This document shows positions 36,102-45,945 of a DNA stretch of 47,905 nt, piece after piece. A program made the translations under genes and the position numbers. The notes below the pieces were generated by a model. It made no database searches, had not been told where the DNA came from, and saw only the letters and a program-made list of their open reading frames with translations. The number at the start of each line of letters is the position of its first letter. Position 1 is the stretch's first letter. Source of the DNA: an uncultured Candidatus Poseidoniales archaeon (GTDB taxonomy: Archaea > Thermoplasmatota > Poseidoniia > Poseidoniales > Thalassarchaeaceae); assembly GCA_902511005.1 (NCBI GenBank), contig CABXDN010000008.1, positions 1 through 47,905 on the forward strand, given 5' to 3'.

Positions 36102-36836
36102 ATGGAGCACTTAGCTCGAATCCCGAAGAATCGTATTGCGGTGCTCATAGGTAAGCACGGCTCTACTAGGAAAATGATCGAAGAGGCATGTGGTGCATCG
36201 ATACACATTGAGTCAAATTCTGGCGATGTTAGCGTTATCTGGCCCGAAGGAGAAATCATTGATCCAATAATTAAGATGAAACTTCCGGATGTTATATTTG
36301 CTATAGGAAGGGGTTTAGCCCCAAAAAGAGCAGTCCAACTTATCGATGATGAAGTGTTCCTGAGAATGTATGATATTCGAGAATGGGTTGGCCGACAACC
36401 GAATCAAACTAGGAGAATGCGTAGTAGACTGATAGGAACAAATGGCCGTATTAGAAGTCTTATTGAAGAATTAACTGGAACAGAAATGGCAATTTACGGC
36501 TCTACAGTCTTGGTAATTGGTAATCAGGAATCACTAGCTTTAGCCACACCTGCTATTGAAGGAATACTACAAGGTTCTGAACATGGAACAGTCTTATTCG
36601 GCCTTGAACAAGATCGGAAGCGTCAAAGAATCCGCTCTTATAGTCTAGAAACATACGAAGAAAAGATAACTGAGGATTCATCAACATTTGAAACCTTAGT
36701 GCCAAGTCTGGCTGATGCCAGACGTCGTAGAGAGCGAAGGTTCACTAATTCTCAGGTAGATCCATTAGATGAAGATGCAATTAAAGAAATGATGAAACTT
36801 GCCGATGATGAGAAAATTGTTTATGGAGAAGAATGA
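36102..36836 (+). CDS. Dim2/Pno1-type KH-domain RNA-binding protein
   Basis: 244 residues. Two KH domains: the first (about 1-75) has RIAVLIGKHGSTRKMIEEACG with the GKHG loop; the second (about 95-170) has RRMRSRLIGTNGRIRSLIEELTGT with the loop altered to GTNG. The region between, AIGRGLAPKRAVQLIDDE, is typical of the Pno1/Dim2 family that works with Rio1 and Nob1 in small-subunit rRNA maturation. A charged C-terminal extension of ~70 residues (RRRRERRF) follows. It begins 25 bases after rio1 in the conserved archaeal cluster; no clear RBS. Confidence 0.93.
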   Translation: MEHLARIPKNRIAVLIGKHGSTRKMIEEACGASIHIESNSGDVSVIWPEGEIIDPIIKMKLPDVIFAIGRGLAPKRAVQLIDDEVFLRMYDIREWVGRQPNQTRRMRSRLIGTNGRIRSLIEELTGTEMAIYGSTVLVIGNQESLALATPAIEGILQGSEHGTVLFGLEQDRKRQRIRSYSLETYEEKITEDSSTFETLVPSLADARRRRERRFTNSQVDPLDEDAIKEMMKLADDEKIVYGEE

Positions 36837-36893
36837 TCTTCACTCTAACTGTAAATGCGTTATACCTAAGCGAGAAGTCTGTCTGCGAGTGTT

Positions 36894-38171
36894 ATGTCTA
36901 ATCTACTCGAAGAGTTAGAGGATTACGAACGTTGGTCAATAAATGTCCTTTATGCAGTTGGTTTTTTGCTTTTTTTTGGATTAGCATTAGATCAAATGAG
37001 CATAGATAATATTCTAACCGATTCTATTTACAAATATTATTTGGATCCTATTACTGGTGAAGCAACAGGCGATTCAGGATATAATTGGGTTAACACAGCA
37101 ACTTATGCAATTGTATTAGGAATGTTTGTTATTGCATTATCAGCATGGTTACGTAGACTTGGAATTGACGGCAGTGATAAAACAATTATTGCACTATTTC
37201 CTTTCGTATTATGGGCTGCAACCGGAGAGGTTGTAGAAGATGCTCAGATGTTTAGTAGTGCGTTATCCTCATATTTTGTAAGCCCTGGTGTTCATTTCCA
37301 AACTGCTGCTTGGGTAATCATAGCTGGAACATTAGGGTATTTGATATCTAATAACCCCTATATTTCGGAAGAAAATAAAGGTGATAAAGCCAATTCTGCT
37401 TCTATGTTTCTTATTCTCTGCCAGTTTATATTATACTCCATTTCTATTTCTACCGGGACACAGGATACCAATATTGAGTTAAATATATTGATATTATTCG
37501 GTATTGTAGCAATACTATTACCTGTAATAATACGTGATTCTTTAGATAGTTTTACTATTATTCAGCGTACAGTATATCTCACTGGTTTTGGAGGAACAAT
37601 TATCTTTCTTGGGGCTATTTGTTGTTATGCATTGAGTGTCGATTCTTCAGAACTAACGTTATGGCCACTTATTTTCGTCATAGGTGCTCCTGCTTTAGTT
37701 TGCTGGCAGATGTATCTTTATGGTAAAGAATCAGCAGAAATACTTGCGATAAATGGAATGGTTTCTGGTATTCTACCTATTGGAATGAACGAAGACCAGT
37801 ATCTTAATTCAGAATCTTCCGAAAAAGATATGATGGAAAAACTAAGATCTAAAGCAGTATTTGCATCACCAGTAGTATTTCTTGCTGTAGCGGGTCAAAT
37901 TCTTGATGGAATCGCCACTGCAATCGGGCTAGAATATCTTGGTTACAGCGAGAAGCACGTATTATCTGATAAAATTATTCAACTTTTCGGCAATGCTTTT
38001 GGTTTTACATTTATCAAGATAATACTCGCTGGAACAATTCTATATTTCTTTACAATCGCTAACTTTGAGCATAGACAGCGACATCTCCGTTTACTAATAG
38101 GATTAGCAATGCTGGTTGTAGGAATGGCACCCGGATTACGAGACGTTGGTAGAGCGGCTCTTGGCGTGTAA
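36894..38171 (+). CDS. DUF63 archaeal membrane protein
   Basis: 425 residues with about 10-11 membrane spans. The C-terminal half carries the DUF63 signature [33 protein letters not shown], followed by a span and the closing [18 protein letters not shown]63 proteins are largely confined to archaea and have no agreed function. An extended N-terminal acidic helix ([11 protein letters not shown]) is typical. A TATA-like TTATACCTAAG in the 57-base gap upstream and no RBS suggest a leaderless message. Confidence 0.85.
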   Translation: MSNLLEELEDYERWSINVLYAVGFLLFFGLALDQMSIDNILTDSIYKYYLDPITGEATGDSGYNWVNTATYAIVLGMFVIALSAWLRRLGIDGSDKTIIALFPFVLWAATGEVVEDAQMFSSALSSYFVSPGVHFQTAAWVIIAGTLGYLISNNPYISEENKGDKANSASMFLILCQFILYSISISTGTQDTNIELNILILFGIVAILLPVIIRDSLDSFTIIQRTVYLTGFGGTIIFLGAICCYALSVDSSELTLWPLIFVIGAPALVCWQMYLYGKESAEILAINGMVSGILPIGMNEDQYLNSESSEKDMMEKLRSKAVFASPVVFLAVAGQILDGIATAIGLEYLGYSEKHVLSDKIIQLFGNAFGFTFIKIILAGTILYFFTIANFEHRQRHLRLLIGLAMLVVGMAPGLRDVGRAALGV

Positions 38172-38240
38172 AACAGATGAATCTATGAATGTGAATCCAT
38201 TCAATTGAAAGTTCGAATGTACTCTGGAGAGATGAGAGAT

Positions 38241-39851
38241 ATGGATAGGCTACCAACTCGAGTCGACCGAAGTGCCGAAGATTTCGCTCGTAGAAGAGAA
38301 TTTAATCTTAGTTTGATTGAAGATTTAAAGAAACGAATTGATGAGGTTAAGAAAGGTGGCGGTGAAAAATATGTCACCCGTCATCGAAGCCGTGGCAAAA
38401 TGCTGGCAAGAGAACGCATCAACGAAATATGTGACCCCGGTACACCTTTCTTAGAGTTTTCAAGTCTTGCTGCAAACGGTCTTTATGACTCGCGTGCACA
38501 TTCTGCAGGGATAATCACAGGGATTGGAGTGGTCCACGGCAAAGAATGTCTTTTTGTAGCAAATGATGCTACTGTCAAAGGGGGTTCATACTATCCTATG
38601 ACAGTAAAGAAGCATATTCGTGCACAGGAAATTGCAGATGAAAATAATTTGACATGTATTTATCTTGTAGATAGTGGAGGTGCATTTCTTCCAATGCAAG
38701 ATGAAGTATTTCCTGACAAAGGTCATTTTGGAAGAATATTTCGAAATCAGGCAATATTATCCAGTAAAGGAGTATCTCAAGTTGCGGCTGTACTTGGAAG
38801 TTGTACAGCAGGTGGAGCATATATTCCTGCCATGTCAGATGAATCAATAATAGTCAAAGGAAATGGTACAATTTTCTTAGCAGGACCGCCTTTAGTTAAA
38901 TCTGCAACTGGTGAAGAAGTTACCGCTGAGAATCTCGGCGGTGCGGATTTACACACTCGTGAATCTGGAGTAGCTGATCATTTTGCAGAAGATGAACCAG
39001 AAGCCCTGAGAATGGTGCGTAATGTTGTTGAGAATCTAAATGTAAAACCAAAACATAGGTTAGATGTTAAAGATTCGGAGGATCCAAATCATGATGTCGA
39101 AGATTTAATGGGAATTATTCCCGATGATAATCGCACCCCTTACGATGTTAGAGAAGTAATTTCTCGTATAGTGGATGGCAGCAGATTTCACGAATTTAAA
39201 CAAAGATATGGTAATACATTAGTTTGCGGTTTTGCTAGGATTCACGGTTACCCAGTAGGTATTGTTGCCAATAACGGAATATTATTTTCAGAATCTTCCT
39301 TGAAAGGTGCTCATTTTGTCGAGTTGTGTGGTCAACGTGGAATACCTCTAGTATTCTTACAGAATATTACTGGATTTATGGTAGGTAGAGATGCTGAATC
39401 AGGAGGTATAGCAAAAGATGGTGCGAAATTAGTAACTGCAGTATCTTGTGTACCTGTGCCTAAATTTACAGTAATCATTGGAGGCTCTCATGGTGCTGGA
39501 AATTATGGAATGTGTGGTAGAGCATATGATCCAAGATTTGTTTTTATGTGGCCAAATTCTAGAATTTCAGTTATGGGGGGACCCCAAGCGGCTGACGTTT
39601 TGGCGACGGTAAAACAAGATCAAAGGATGCGAGAAAATTTATCTCCTATGAGTGACTATGAACTTGATAATTTAAGGAAACCTATACTTGAGAAATATGA
39701 AACCGAGGGTTCTCCTTATTATTCAACAGCGAGGTTATGGGATGATGGAATAATTGATCCAAGAGATACAAGAGATATTCTAGGTTTATGTATTTCTGCA
39801 AGCTTAAACGCGCCATTCCCTGATCAGAAATATGGCGTATTCAGGATGTAA
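38241..39851 (+). CDS. Methylcrotonyl-CoA carboxylase, carboxyltransferase (beta) subunit
   Basis: About 536 residues. Carboxyltransferase fold with the MCC-beta-like pattern: [80 protein letters not shown] and [15 protein letters not shown]. These match MCC beta better than propionyl-CoA carboxylase beta. It transfers CO2 from carboxybiotin to the acyl-CoA. It heads a four-gene cluster with hydratase, biotin carboxylase and biotin carrier, which supports leucine breakdown. ATG 38241 is favoured by length of relatives; 38217 and 38232 are in-frame alternatives, with GGAGAG just upstream of 38232. A broader acyl-CoA specificity is possible. Confidence 0.9.
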   Translation: MDRLPTRVDRSAEDFARRREFNLSLIEDLKKRIDEVKKGGGEKYVTRHRSRGKMLARERINEICDPGTPFLEFSSLAANGLYDSRAHSAGIITGIGVVHGKECLFVANDATVKGGSYYPMTVKKHIRAQEIADENNLTCIYLVDSGGAFLPMQDEVFPDKGHFGRIFRNQAILSSKGVSQVAAVLGSCTAGGAYIPAMSDESIIVKGNGTIFLAGPPLVKSATGEEVTAENLGGADLHTRESGVADHFAEDEPEALRMVRNVVENLNVKPKHRLDVKDSEDPNHDVEDLMGIIPDDNRTPYDVREVISRIVDGSRFHEFKQRYGNTLVCGFARIHGYPVGIVANNGILFSESSLKGAHFVELCGQRGIPLVFLQNITGFMVGRDAESGGIAKDGAKLVTAVSCVPVPKFTVIIGGSHGAGNYGMCGRAYDPRFVFMWPNSRISVMGGPQAADVLATVKQDQRMRENLSPMSDYELDNLRKPILEKYETEGSPYYSTARLWDDGIIDPRDTRDILGLCISASLNAPFPDQKYGVFRM

Positions 39852-39860
39852 GGTGAGAAA

Positions 39861-40727
39861 ATGGATACTATGAAAATGAGTGATAAACTTCCAGATACTG
39901 AATTATGCAGTCTCGAGATTAAAGGTAATGTGGCTACAATAAATATGAATCGTAGTGATGTTTTCAATGCCCTAAATACCCAATTAATAACAGAATTAAT
40001 TCATAATATTAAATGGACCACTGATCGTAGCGTTTCAAAGAATTCATCTTTAGTAGATTCTGAAGATTCTGATTATCTTAGAGTTCTTGTCCTTATTGCT
40101 GAAGGAAAGCATTTCTGCGCAGGAGCAGATATCAATATGATGAGAGATGCTGGTGCTCGTTCCGTTGAGGAGAATAGAGAAGATTCTGAAAGATTAGATA
40201 GACTATTTTATGGATTATGGTCTCATCCTTGTTTCACAGTAGGGTGTATCCAAGGAGTGGCATTAGGTGGAGGTGCAGGATTAGTTTCATGTCTTGATTA
40301 TGTGATAGCGGAACCAAGGACAAGGATTGCTTTGTCAGAAGCCAAACTAGGAATACTACCCGCAGTAATTGGTCCATATGTATACAGGAAAATAGGCAGT
40401 TCTAACTTTCGTCGTTTGTCAATGATGGCTAGTAAAATAGATTCCGAGGAAGCCAAGTCAATCGGATTAATTAATGCAATAGCCGAGTCATCGGATGAAT
40501 TTTCTAACTCTTTAGAAAAAATTATTTCAGATGTACTTTCTACAGGGCCAATGGCTGTTGCTGAGGCTAAAAAGTTAACATTGACTTTTGATAGATGGGA
40601 TGGTAGCGATGATGAACTACGTCAATGGACATTGGATAAAACAAGTCAAATGAGAGGGTCAGAAGAGGGACAAGAAGGTCTATCTTCATTCTTAGAGAGA
40701 CGTAAGCCTAATTGGTCTTCCAAATAA
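39861..40727 (+). CDS. Enoyl-CoA hydratase-family enzyme, likely methylglutaconyl-CoA hydratase
   Basis: 288 residues, crotonase fold. The oxyanion-hole segments are HFCAGADINMM and GVALGGGAGLVSCLDYVIA; the catalytic region TRIALSEAKLGILPAVIGPYV carries the Glu expected for hydratases. Relative to the family there is a ~20-residue extra segment around 45-70 (TTDRSVSKNSSLVDSED). Its place between the carboxyltransferase and biotin carboxylase genes points to 3-methylglutaconyl-CoA hydration, the step after methylcrotonyl-CoA carboxylase in leucine breakdown. GGTGA precedes the ATG. The specific substrate is inferred from context. Confidence 0.88.
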   Translation: MDTMKMSDKLPDTELCSLEIKGNVATINMNRSDVFNALNTQLITELIHNIKWTTDRSVSKNSSLVDSEDSDYLRVLVLIAEGKHFCAGADINMMRDAGARSVEENREDSERLDRLFYGLWSHPCFTVGCIQGVALGGGAGLVSCLDYVIAEPRTRIALSEAKLGILPAVIGPYVYRKIGSSNFRRLSMMASKIDSEEAKSIGLINAIAESSDEFSNSLEKIISDVLSTGPMAVAEAKKLTLTFDRWDGSDDELRQWTLDKTSQMRGSEEGQEGLSSFLERRKPNWSSK

Positions 40728-40744
40728 GAAAATGAGGTTTGAAA

Positions 40745-42304
40745 ATGTTTCCAGATTGGATGAACAATGCCACTCAGCCTTTCGACTCAGTATTGGTTGC
40801 TAATCGTGGAGAGATTGCAGTTAGAATTCTTAGGGCGGCTAAAGAGTCAGGTTTGAGAGGCATCGCAGTATATTCAGATCCGGATAAAGGTTCACTTCAT
40901 GTAGAAACATCTGATGATGCAATTCATTTACCAGGTGACAATCTTTCAGAAACGTATCTAAATATGGATGCTATAATTTCTGCAGCAAAACAATCCGGAG
41001 CCCAAGCCATACACCCAGGGTATGGATTTTTATCCGAAAGAGCTGATTTTGCTAAAGCAGTTCAATCAGCCGGCCTAGTTTGGATTGGTCCGTCCCCAGA
41101 AGCAATCGAAACGATGGGAGATAAAATATCAGCACGTAGGAGGATGATTGAATCCGAAGTCCCTATAATTCCAGGAGAAGAACTCGCTATTGAGTCAGAT
41201 TCCAACCCTCTCGGTGTCCTAGCATCATCCGCTGCAAGAGTTGGCTATCCATTATTGGTAAAGGCTAGTGCAGGAGGTGGCGGTAAAGGTATGCGTGCTG
41301 TATATGAACCAAAGATGCTCAGAACTGAGTACGAAGCCGCGGCACGCGAGGCTTCAGCAGCATTTGGTGATGGCACGGTATATGTCGAAAGACTCCTAAC
41401 GGGTTCTCGACATGTTGAGATTCAGGTTCTTTGTGATAAATATGGGAATTCAATTCATCTTAATGAGAGAGATTGTTCATTACAACGAAGACACCAGAAA
41501 GTAATCGAAGAGGCTCCTTCACCTGCTGTTACTAGTGAGATTCGTAACGCAATGGGAATAGCAGCAATAAGAGCCGCAAAAGCTGTTAATTACGAAGGTG
41601 CTGGCACAGTAGAATTTCTTCTAACTTCAAAGGGAGAATTTTTCTTCTTAGAAATGAATACTCGTTTACAAGTTGAACATCCTGTTACTGAATTAATAAC
41701 TGGAGTTGATTTAGTTCAGAAACAATTCGAAGTTGCCGCGGGACTTTCCCTAGGCCTCTCACAAGCCGATATTGGAATCACCGGTCATTCTATTGAAGCT
41801 AGAATTTATGCCGAAGATGTAAGTAAAGGATTTCTTCCAGCAATTGGTAAATTAGCTATGTGGAGGCCACCATCAACCCCTGGTGTCAGAATGGATTCAG
41901 GTTTTAGAGAAGGTGATGAGGTAACAGTAGATTTCGACCCCATGTTAGCAAAATTAATTGTTCATGCACCAGATAGACCTGCTGCGTTGAGAAGATTGGA
42001 TTCAGCTTTATCTGAATTTATTGTGCTTGGTGTTACAACTAATGTTGGGTTCTTACGTCAAATTGCTCGCAGTAATACTTTCTCTGAAGGAATGGTGACT
42101 ACAGATTTCTTGGATAATGTTTCTTTAGATGAATTTTCACAGCCGCAGATTGAAGACTCAATTTTAGTTTCAATATCTGCTGCTTCGAATCGTCTTGGAA
42201 TAGATAGATATTCAAGAAATACAAATCCAGAAAGCAGCTTAATTGACGAATATAGTGGACATTCGGATGATCCATTTAGGACTTTAACGAGGTCTTTTCC
42301 CTAG
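40745..42304 (+). CDS. Biotin carboxylase subunit (acyl-CoA carboxylase alpha)
   Basis: 519 residues, biotin carboxylase only, without the carrier domain. N-domain VLVANRGEIAVRILRAAKESG and IHPGYGFLSERADFA; ATP-grasp glycine loop KASAGGGGKGMR; RDCSLQRRHQKVIEEAPSP; catalytic EMNTRLQVEHPVTE. The C-terminal ~60 residues are extra and Ser/Asp-rich. It carboxylates the biotin on the carrier protein of the gene that follows eight bases later. ATG 40745 is chosen; GAGGTTTGA lies just before it and a TTG at 40739 is inside that region. Confidence 0.95.
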   Translation: MFPDWMNNATQPFDSVLVANRGEIAVRILRAAKESGLRGIAVYSDPDKGSLHVETSDDAIHLPGDNLSETYLNMDAIISAAKQSGAQAIHPGYGFLSERADFAKAVQSAGLVWIGPSPEAIETMGDKISARRRMIESEVPIIPGEELAIESDSNPLGVLASSAARVGYPLLVKASAGGGGKGMRAVYEPKMLRTEYEAAAREASAAFGDGTVYVERLLTGSRHVEIQVLCDKYGNSIHLNERDCSLQRRHQKVIEEAPSPAVTSEIRNAMGIAAIRAAKAVNYEGAGTVEFLLTSKGEFFFLEMNTRLQVEHPVTELITGVDLVQKQFEVAAGLSLGLSQADIGITGHSIEARIYAEDVSKGFLPAIGKLAMWRPPSTPGVRMDSGFREGDEVTVDFDPMLAKLIVHAPDRPAALRRLDSALSEFIVLGVTTNVGFLRQIARSNTFSEGMVTTDFLDNVSLDEFSQPQIEDSILVSISAASNRLGIDRYSRNTNPESSLIDEYSGHSDDPFRTLTRSFP

Positions 42305-42312
42305 GTGATATT

Positions 42313-42813
42313 ATGGAATGGAGCATAGATAATTCTGGTCCTAGATATATTGCATCTTTCTCAGAGACGGATGGTAAATTAAAATTATCAAAGATAGTTT
42401 CGGATAATAATGAGCAATTAATTCCTGATATCTCAATAAGTAGAGATGAAAAACCTGGAAGAATTCTTATTGAGTTAGAGGGAGTTACTAGTTTCGCTCA
42501 TGTTATACGTTCTGATGATAAATGGTGGATACATTTCCAAGGACATATTTATGTTACAAATATGCATGAACCTGGAAGCAAAGATTCCTCTTTATCGGAA
42601 GGAAGTCTCAGTGCGCCTATGCCAGGAACAATATTAGATGTATTAGTTAAATCAGGCCAACGAGTTAGGCAAGGCCAGACTCTTTTGATAATGGAAGCAA
42701 TGAAAATGGAGCATCGAATTCAGGCACCAAAAGCAGGTGAAGTTACGGTAGTCCATTTCCAAAAGGGCGACAGGGTAGATATGGGCCAAAATCTTGTTGA
42801 AATCGGAGAATAG
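42313..42813 (+). CDS. Biotin carboxyl carrier protein of the acyl-CoA carboxylase
   Basis: 166 residues. The C-terminal ~75 form a biotinyl domain: SLSAPMPGTILDVLVKSGQ, then the biotinylation site EAMKMEH with K131, then KAGEVTVVHFQKGDRV. The N-terminal ~90 residues are a beta domain probably matching the BT domain that joins carrier to carboxyltransferase in fused alpha subunits. Here it is a separate gene, so the alpha subunit is split in two. GGTGA precedes the ATG. Last gene of the cluster. Confidence 0.95.
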   Translation: MEWSIDNSGPRYIASFSETDGKLKLSKIVSDNNEQLIPDISISRDEKPGRILIELEGVTSFAHVIRSDDKWWIHFQGHIYVTNMHEPGSKDSSLSEGSLSAPMPGTILDVLVKSGQRVRQGQTLLIMEAMKMEHRIQAPKAGEVTVVHFQKGDRVDMGQNLVEIGE

Positions 42814-42877
42814 TGTATAATCTCTTTCAATAGTTCAAAAATTAAGATAATAATGCAGGCAATGAGTTAATTAATCC

Positions 42878-42887
42878 CTATATCTTA
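42878..42887 (+). promoter_or_regulatory. Candidate TATA box for the DUF4126 gene
   Basis: CTATATCTTA lies 9-18 bases before ATG 42896. There is no RBS, so a leaderless transcript is expected. The spacing is a little short for a start at the A of ATG, which lowers confidence. Confidence 0.25.
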
Positions 42888-42895
42888 GCATAATT

Positions 42896-43480
42896 ATGGG
42901 AGTTGAAACAACAATACTAGCGGCTTTGATGGGTCTAAGTCTAGCATCGGCATCTGGTTTCAGAGTATTCTTACCTCCATTTCTTCTTTCCATAGCAGTC
43001 AGAACTGATACCTTGGTTAGTTTAGATTTATCAGATACAGGGTTCGCTGTTTTCGACAGTAATGCAGCAGTTTTGATATTAGGGATAGCATGTATCGCAG
43101 AGTTTGGAGCATATTATGTTCCTTGGCTGGATAATCTCCTTGATACAATAGCTTCGCCTGCAGCGGTCCTATCTGGAATAGGTATGACTTCAATGGTTTT
43201 AGTAGGCTCAGATCCAATAATGCAATGGTCTTTTGCTATCATTGCTGGTGGAGGTTCCGCAGGAATTATTCAAGCAACGACTGTCGCAGTGAGAGGTTTA
43301 TCGTCGACACTAACGTTAGGATTTGGAAACAATATTGTTGCATCGGGTGAAAATATTGCTAGTCTTGTCCTTACATTAGCTGCACTTATAGCGCCATTAT
43401 TAGCGGCAATATTCGCAATAATTTTGGTATTCTTATTGTTTCGCCAAGCAACAAGATCTAAGAAAATCAAGTCAGTTTAA
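42896..43480 (+). CDS. DUF4126-family membrane protein
   Basis: 194 residues with about six spans. The opening ILAALMGLSLASASGFRVFLPPFLLSIAVR is the typical DUF4126 start, followed by Gly-rich spans (GGGSAGIIQATTVAVRG) and a basic tail RQATRSKKIKS. Members are found in bacteria and some archaea, with no assigned function. Its stop overlaps the end of the convergent serS by nine bases, so the two share a termination zone. Confidence 0.85.
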   Translation: MGVETTILAALMGLSLASASGFRVFLPPFLLSIAVRTDTLVSLDLSDTGFAVFDSNAAVLILGIACIAEFGAYYVPWLDNLLDTIASPAAVLSGIGMTSMVLVGSDPIMQWSFAIIAGGGSAGIIQATTVAVRGLSSTLTLGFGNNIVASGENIASLVLTLAALIAPLLAAIFAIILVFLLFRQATRSKKIKSV

Positions 43481-44752
43481 TGGTTTAAGAAATTCTTGAT
43501 TATCCATATATGGTTGTAGTACCTTCGGAATCATTATCATGCCGTCTTCAGTTTGGTATTGCTCTAATATTGCTACTAATGCCCTACTTGTAGCCACAGC
43601 GGTTGAATTAAGAGTATGAACTGCTGAATTTCCTTCAGCTGTTCTGTATCTCATGCGCAGCCTATTAGCCTGGTAGTCGGTACAGTTGGAACAAGAAACA
43701 ACTTCTTTGTAATCCCCTACTCCTGGTAGCCACGCTTCGAGATCGTATTTCTTTGAAGCCACGGTACCCATATCTCCTGTACAAATATTTACAACTCTAT
43801 AATGTAAATCTAGACTATCCCATAGTTCCGTAGCATTGGCTAGTAAATCTTCATGATGAGACCAAGAATCTTCTGGATTACATATTATTATTTGCTCTAT
43901 TTTTGTAAATTGATGCACCCTCCATATCCCTCTATCTGAGAGTCCATGTGCACCTACCTCTCTACGGAAACATTGAGAAACTCCAACGAGTTTTATTGGA
44001 AGTTCTGATGGTTCGATTATTTCATCCATTCTCATAGCAGTTAACGGGTGTTCACTGGTTGCGATTAGGTAGAATTTATCTGGTTCTATCCCGTACATAA
44101 CCGTCTCAAAATCAGCTAGATCTGTGACTCCCTCATATGCCTCTTTATTCATCATAAGTGGTGGCTGAACGAGAGTATAGCCTCTCTTTACAAGGAAATT
44201 TGTTGTGTAACTTTGGAGGGCCATCTCAAGACGAGCTAAATCTCCCTGCAGAAAATAGAATCTACTGCCAGTTATTTTCGCGGCTCTTGCTAAATCCACC
44301 CAACCATTGGTTTCAATTATATCATTATGATTTTTAGGTTCAAACCCCATATCTTTTTTCTGCCCATGTAGGCTGTGTAAGGTATTTTTCTGGTCATCTT
44401 CACCCACCGGGACACTTTCATGAAGAAGATTAGGGACTCTCATTCTGATAGAATCTCTCTGTTTTAGATAATCTTCAGATACTTTGCTCAATTCTTCAAT
44501 TTTAGAGCCAATACTAGAAACTTCTTCCATAATTTTCTTTACCGCTTCAGAATCACCTGATTTTTTTGCAGCAGCAATACCTCTTGCTGCCTCGTTTCTT
44601 GATTTACGAAGTTGATCAGAATCATAACTTGCTTGTTTCCAAGCATTATCTAATCGAATAACTTCATCAATATTATCCTGAGGTATTTTTCTTTTATCAT
44701 GATCAGCGCGTAAAACTTCCGCATTCTCACGGAACATCTTCATGTCTAGCAT
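43472..44752 (-). CDS. serS: Seryl-tRNA synthetase, bacterial-type
   Basis: 426 residues. Charges tRNA-Ser with serine. N-terminal long coiled-coil arm (about 1-105) that grips tRNA, then the class II core: motif 2 CFRREVGAHGLSDRGIWRVHQFTKIEQ and motif 3 HTLNSTAVATSRALVAILE. It is the common SerRS and not the rare methanogen form. Start at ATG 44752 (MLDMKMFRENAEVLR) matches the family's usual beginning; the frame continues to a TTG at 44788 but those 12 residues fit nothing. Convergent with the DUF4126 gene and downstream of the presenilin-like gene. Confidence 0.96.
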   Translation of the reverse strand: MLDMKMFRENAEVLRADHDKRKIPQDNIDEVIRLDNAWKQASYDSDQLRKSRNEAARGIAAAKKSGDSEAVKKIMEEVSSIGSKIEELSKVSEDYLKQRDSIRMRVPNLLHESVPVGEDDQKNTLHSLHGQKKDMGFEPKNHNDIIETNGWVDLARAAKITGSRFYFLQGDLARLEMALQSYTTNFLVKRGYTLVQPPLMMNKEAYEGVTDLADFETVMYGIEPDKFYLIATSEHPLTAMRMDEIIEPSELPIKLVGVSQCFRREVGAHGLSDRGIWRVHQFTKIEQIIICNPEDSWSHHEDLLANATELWDSLDLHYRVVNICTGDMGTVASKKYDLEAWLPGVGDYKEVVSCSNCTDYQANRLRMRYRTAEGNSAVHTLNSTAVATSRALVAILEQYQTEDGMIMIPKVLQPYMDNQEFLKPLN

Positions 44753-44806
44753 AACAAACAACCCTAGGGCTGGCCAATCTTCTTTCAATGAATCGGGCTT
44801 TTGGGG

Positions 44807-45910
44807 TCAGAATAGTGAAATTTGTTGAATTAAATCTGATGGGCCATATACTATTAATCCTGTAATAAAATAACCTAATATCGAGCCGCCATTGAGTAAA
44901 GGTAGTCCGGCTTGAGGTTTCCCCTTAGCAACTTGAGTCATTAGTCCTAGATAACCAACCAAACCTCCTAACAATGTACCCAAACCAACCAAAAGAGGGT
45001 CTAAATGTATCCACCCAAACTCTGATGATAGTGGTAAAGAACCCACAACAGCGCCAGTTTCAGGTAAGAATGTAATAGTTGAAATAACCAGCATTCCTGG
45101 GAAAATTACGTCACCTAGACCCATGAATAGTGCATCTCTACCTCCTTTTTCAACCTTAACTGGCCTAGTTTTAGGGTCATTCCAATCTTCTTGAGATGGT
45201 TGTTGAATTTTTCCTTTCATTACATCTCCCTTTTCTTCCAAGAATGTATACCCTTTATCTTTAGGTGCAACAAGCAATATTGGTAGTTTTAAGTCAATCA
45301 TTGTATCAGCTAATTCTAGCATATGTTTACTTCCATTAACTGCCCAATGATCGTATATTGCTGCAAAAGTCATAAAAATTATAATTAGAATAGGAACAAA
45401 ACTTATTCCTATCATTGTTATAACTCCTGAACCAACTAATATTCCGACGAGATTTACTATGTACCATTCTGGATATTTCCATAATGTAGCCATTAAAATA
45501 AAATTCAGTATAAATGTAATAAGAAATACATTTGTCGTTGTCCCAATTGTTGTTAACATTAATATCAATGCCACGTAGGGTGCTACTACATACATTAGCG
45601 AAAAATACAGTGAAAACATGATGAATCCTTTGATTATTATTTCAAGGTTCTTTCTTGCAAGCCATATAATTACAAACGTAAAAATCCCAATTAATGCTAA
45701 TTCTAGGAATATATATCCTGTCTGAGTAGTTCCTTCTGCTCCAAATGCTCTAACTTCATCTTCATCCCAAACTGGTTGTATTGTAATACCTAGAAATATA
45801 GTCATTAGGAACATTCCAGCCATACTGGACATTGATTTCCATTGGTCTCTCATAGCCTCAATTGTCTCGTTCACTTTCACTCCCCAACCCCCACGAAGTT
45901 CAAAGCCCAT
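44807..45910 (-). CDS. Presenilin/signal peptide peptidase-family aspartyl protease
   Basis: 367 residues with about nine spans. The catalytic motifs are in order: YD with D187 (AAIYDHW), GxGD with D267 (MGLGDVIFPG) and a PAL-like GLPLLNGG in the next-to-last span. Between the two Asp spans is a hydrophilic loop of ~60 residues (GKIQQPSQEDWNDPKTRP). Archaeal presenilin homologues cut membrane proteins within the bilayer; substrates here are unknown. ATG 45910 is assumed leaderless, though GTG starts at residues 11 and 13 follow a GGGGTTGGGGA stretch. Divergent from folC across 35 bases. Confidence 0.88.
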   Translation of the reverse strand: MGFELRGGWGVKVNETIEAMRDQWKSMSSMAGMFLMTIFLGITIQPVWDEDEVRAFGAEGTTQTGYIFLELALIGIFTFVIIWLARKNLEIIIKGFIMFSLYFSLMYVVAPYVALILMLTTIGTTTNVFLITFILNFILMATLWKYPEWYIVNLVGILVGSGVITMIGISFVPILIIIFMTFAAIYDHWAVNGSKHMLELADTMIDLKLPILLVAPKDKGYTFLEEKGDVMKGKIQQPSQEDWNDPKTRPVKVEKGGRDALFMGLGDVIFPGMLVISTITFLPETGAVVGSLPLSSEFGWIHLDPLLVGLGTLLGGLVGYLGLMTQVAKGKPQAGLPLLNGGSILGYFITGLIVYGPSDLIQQISLF

Positions 45911-45945
45911 ATCACTTTGACTAATACAAGTGCGTAGTTGCAGTA

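Noticed and set aside
44753-44788. TTG start giving a longer SerS
   Set aside because: Family proteins begin at MLDMKMFRENAEVLR; the extra 12 residues match nothing.
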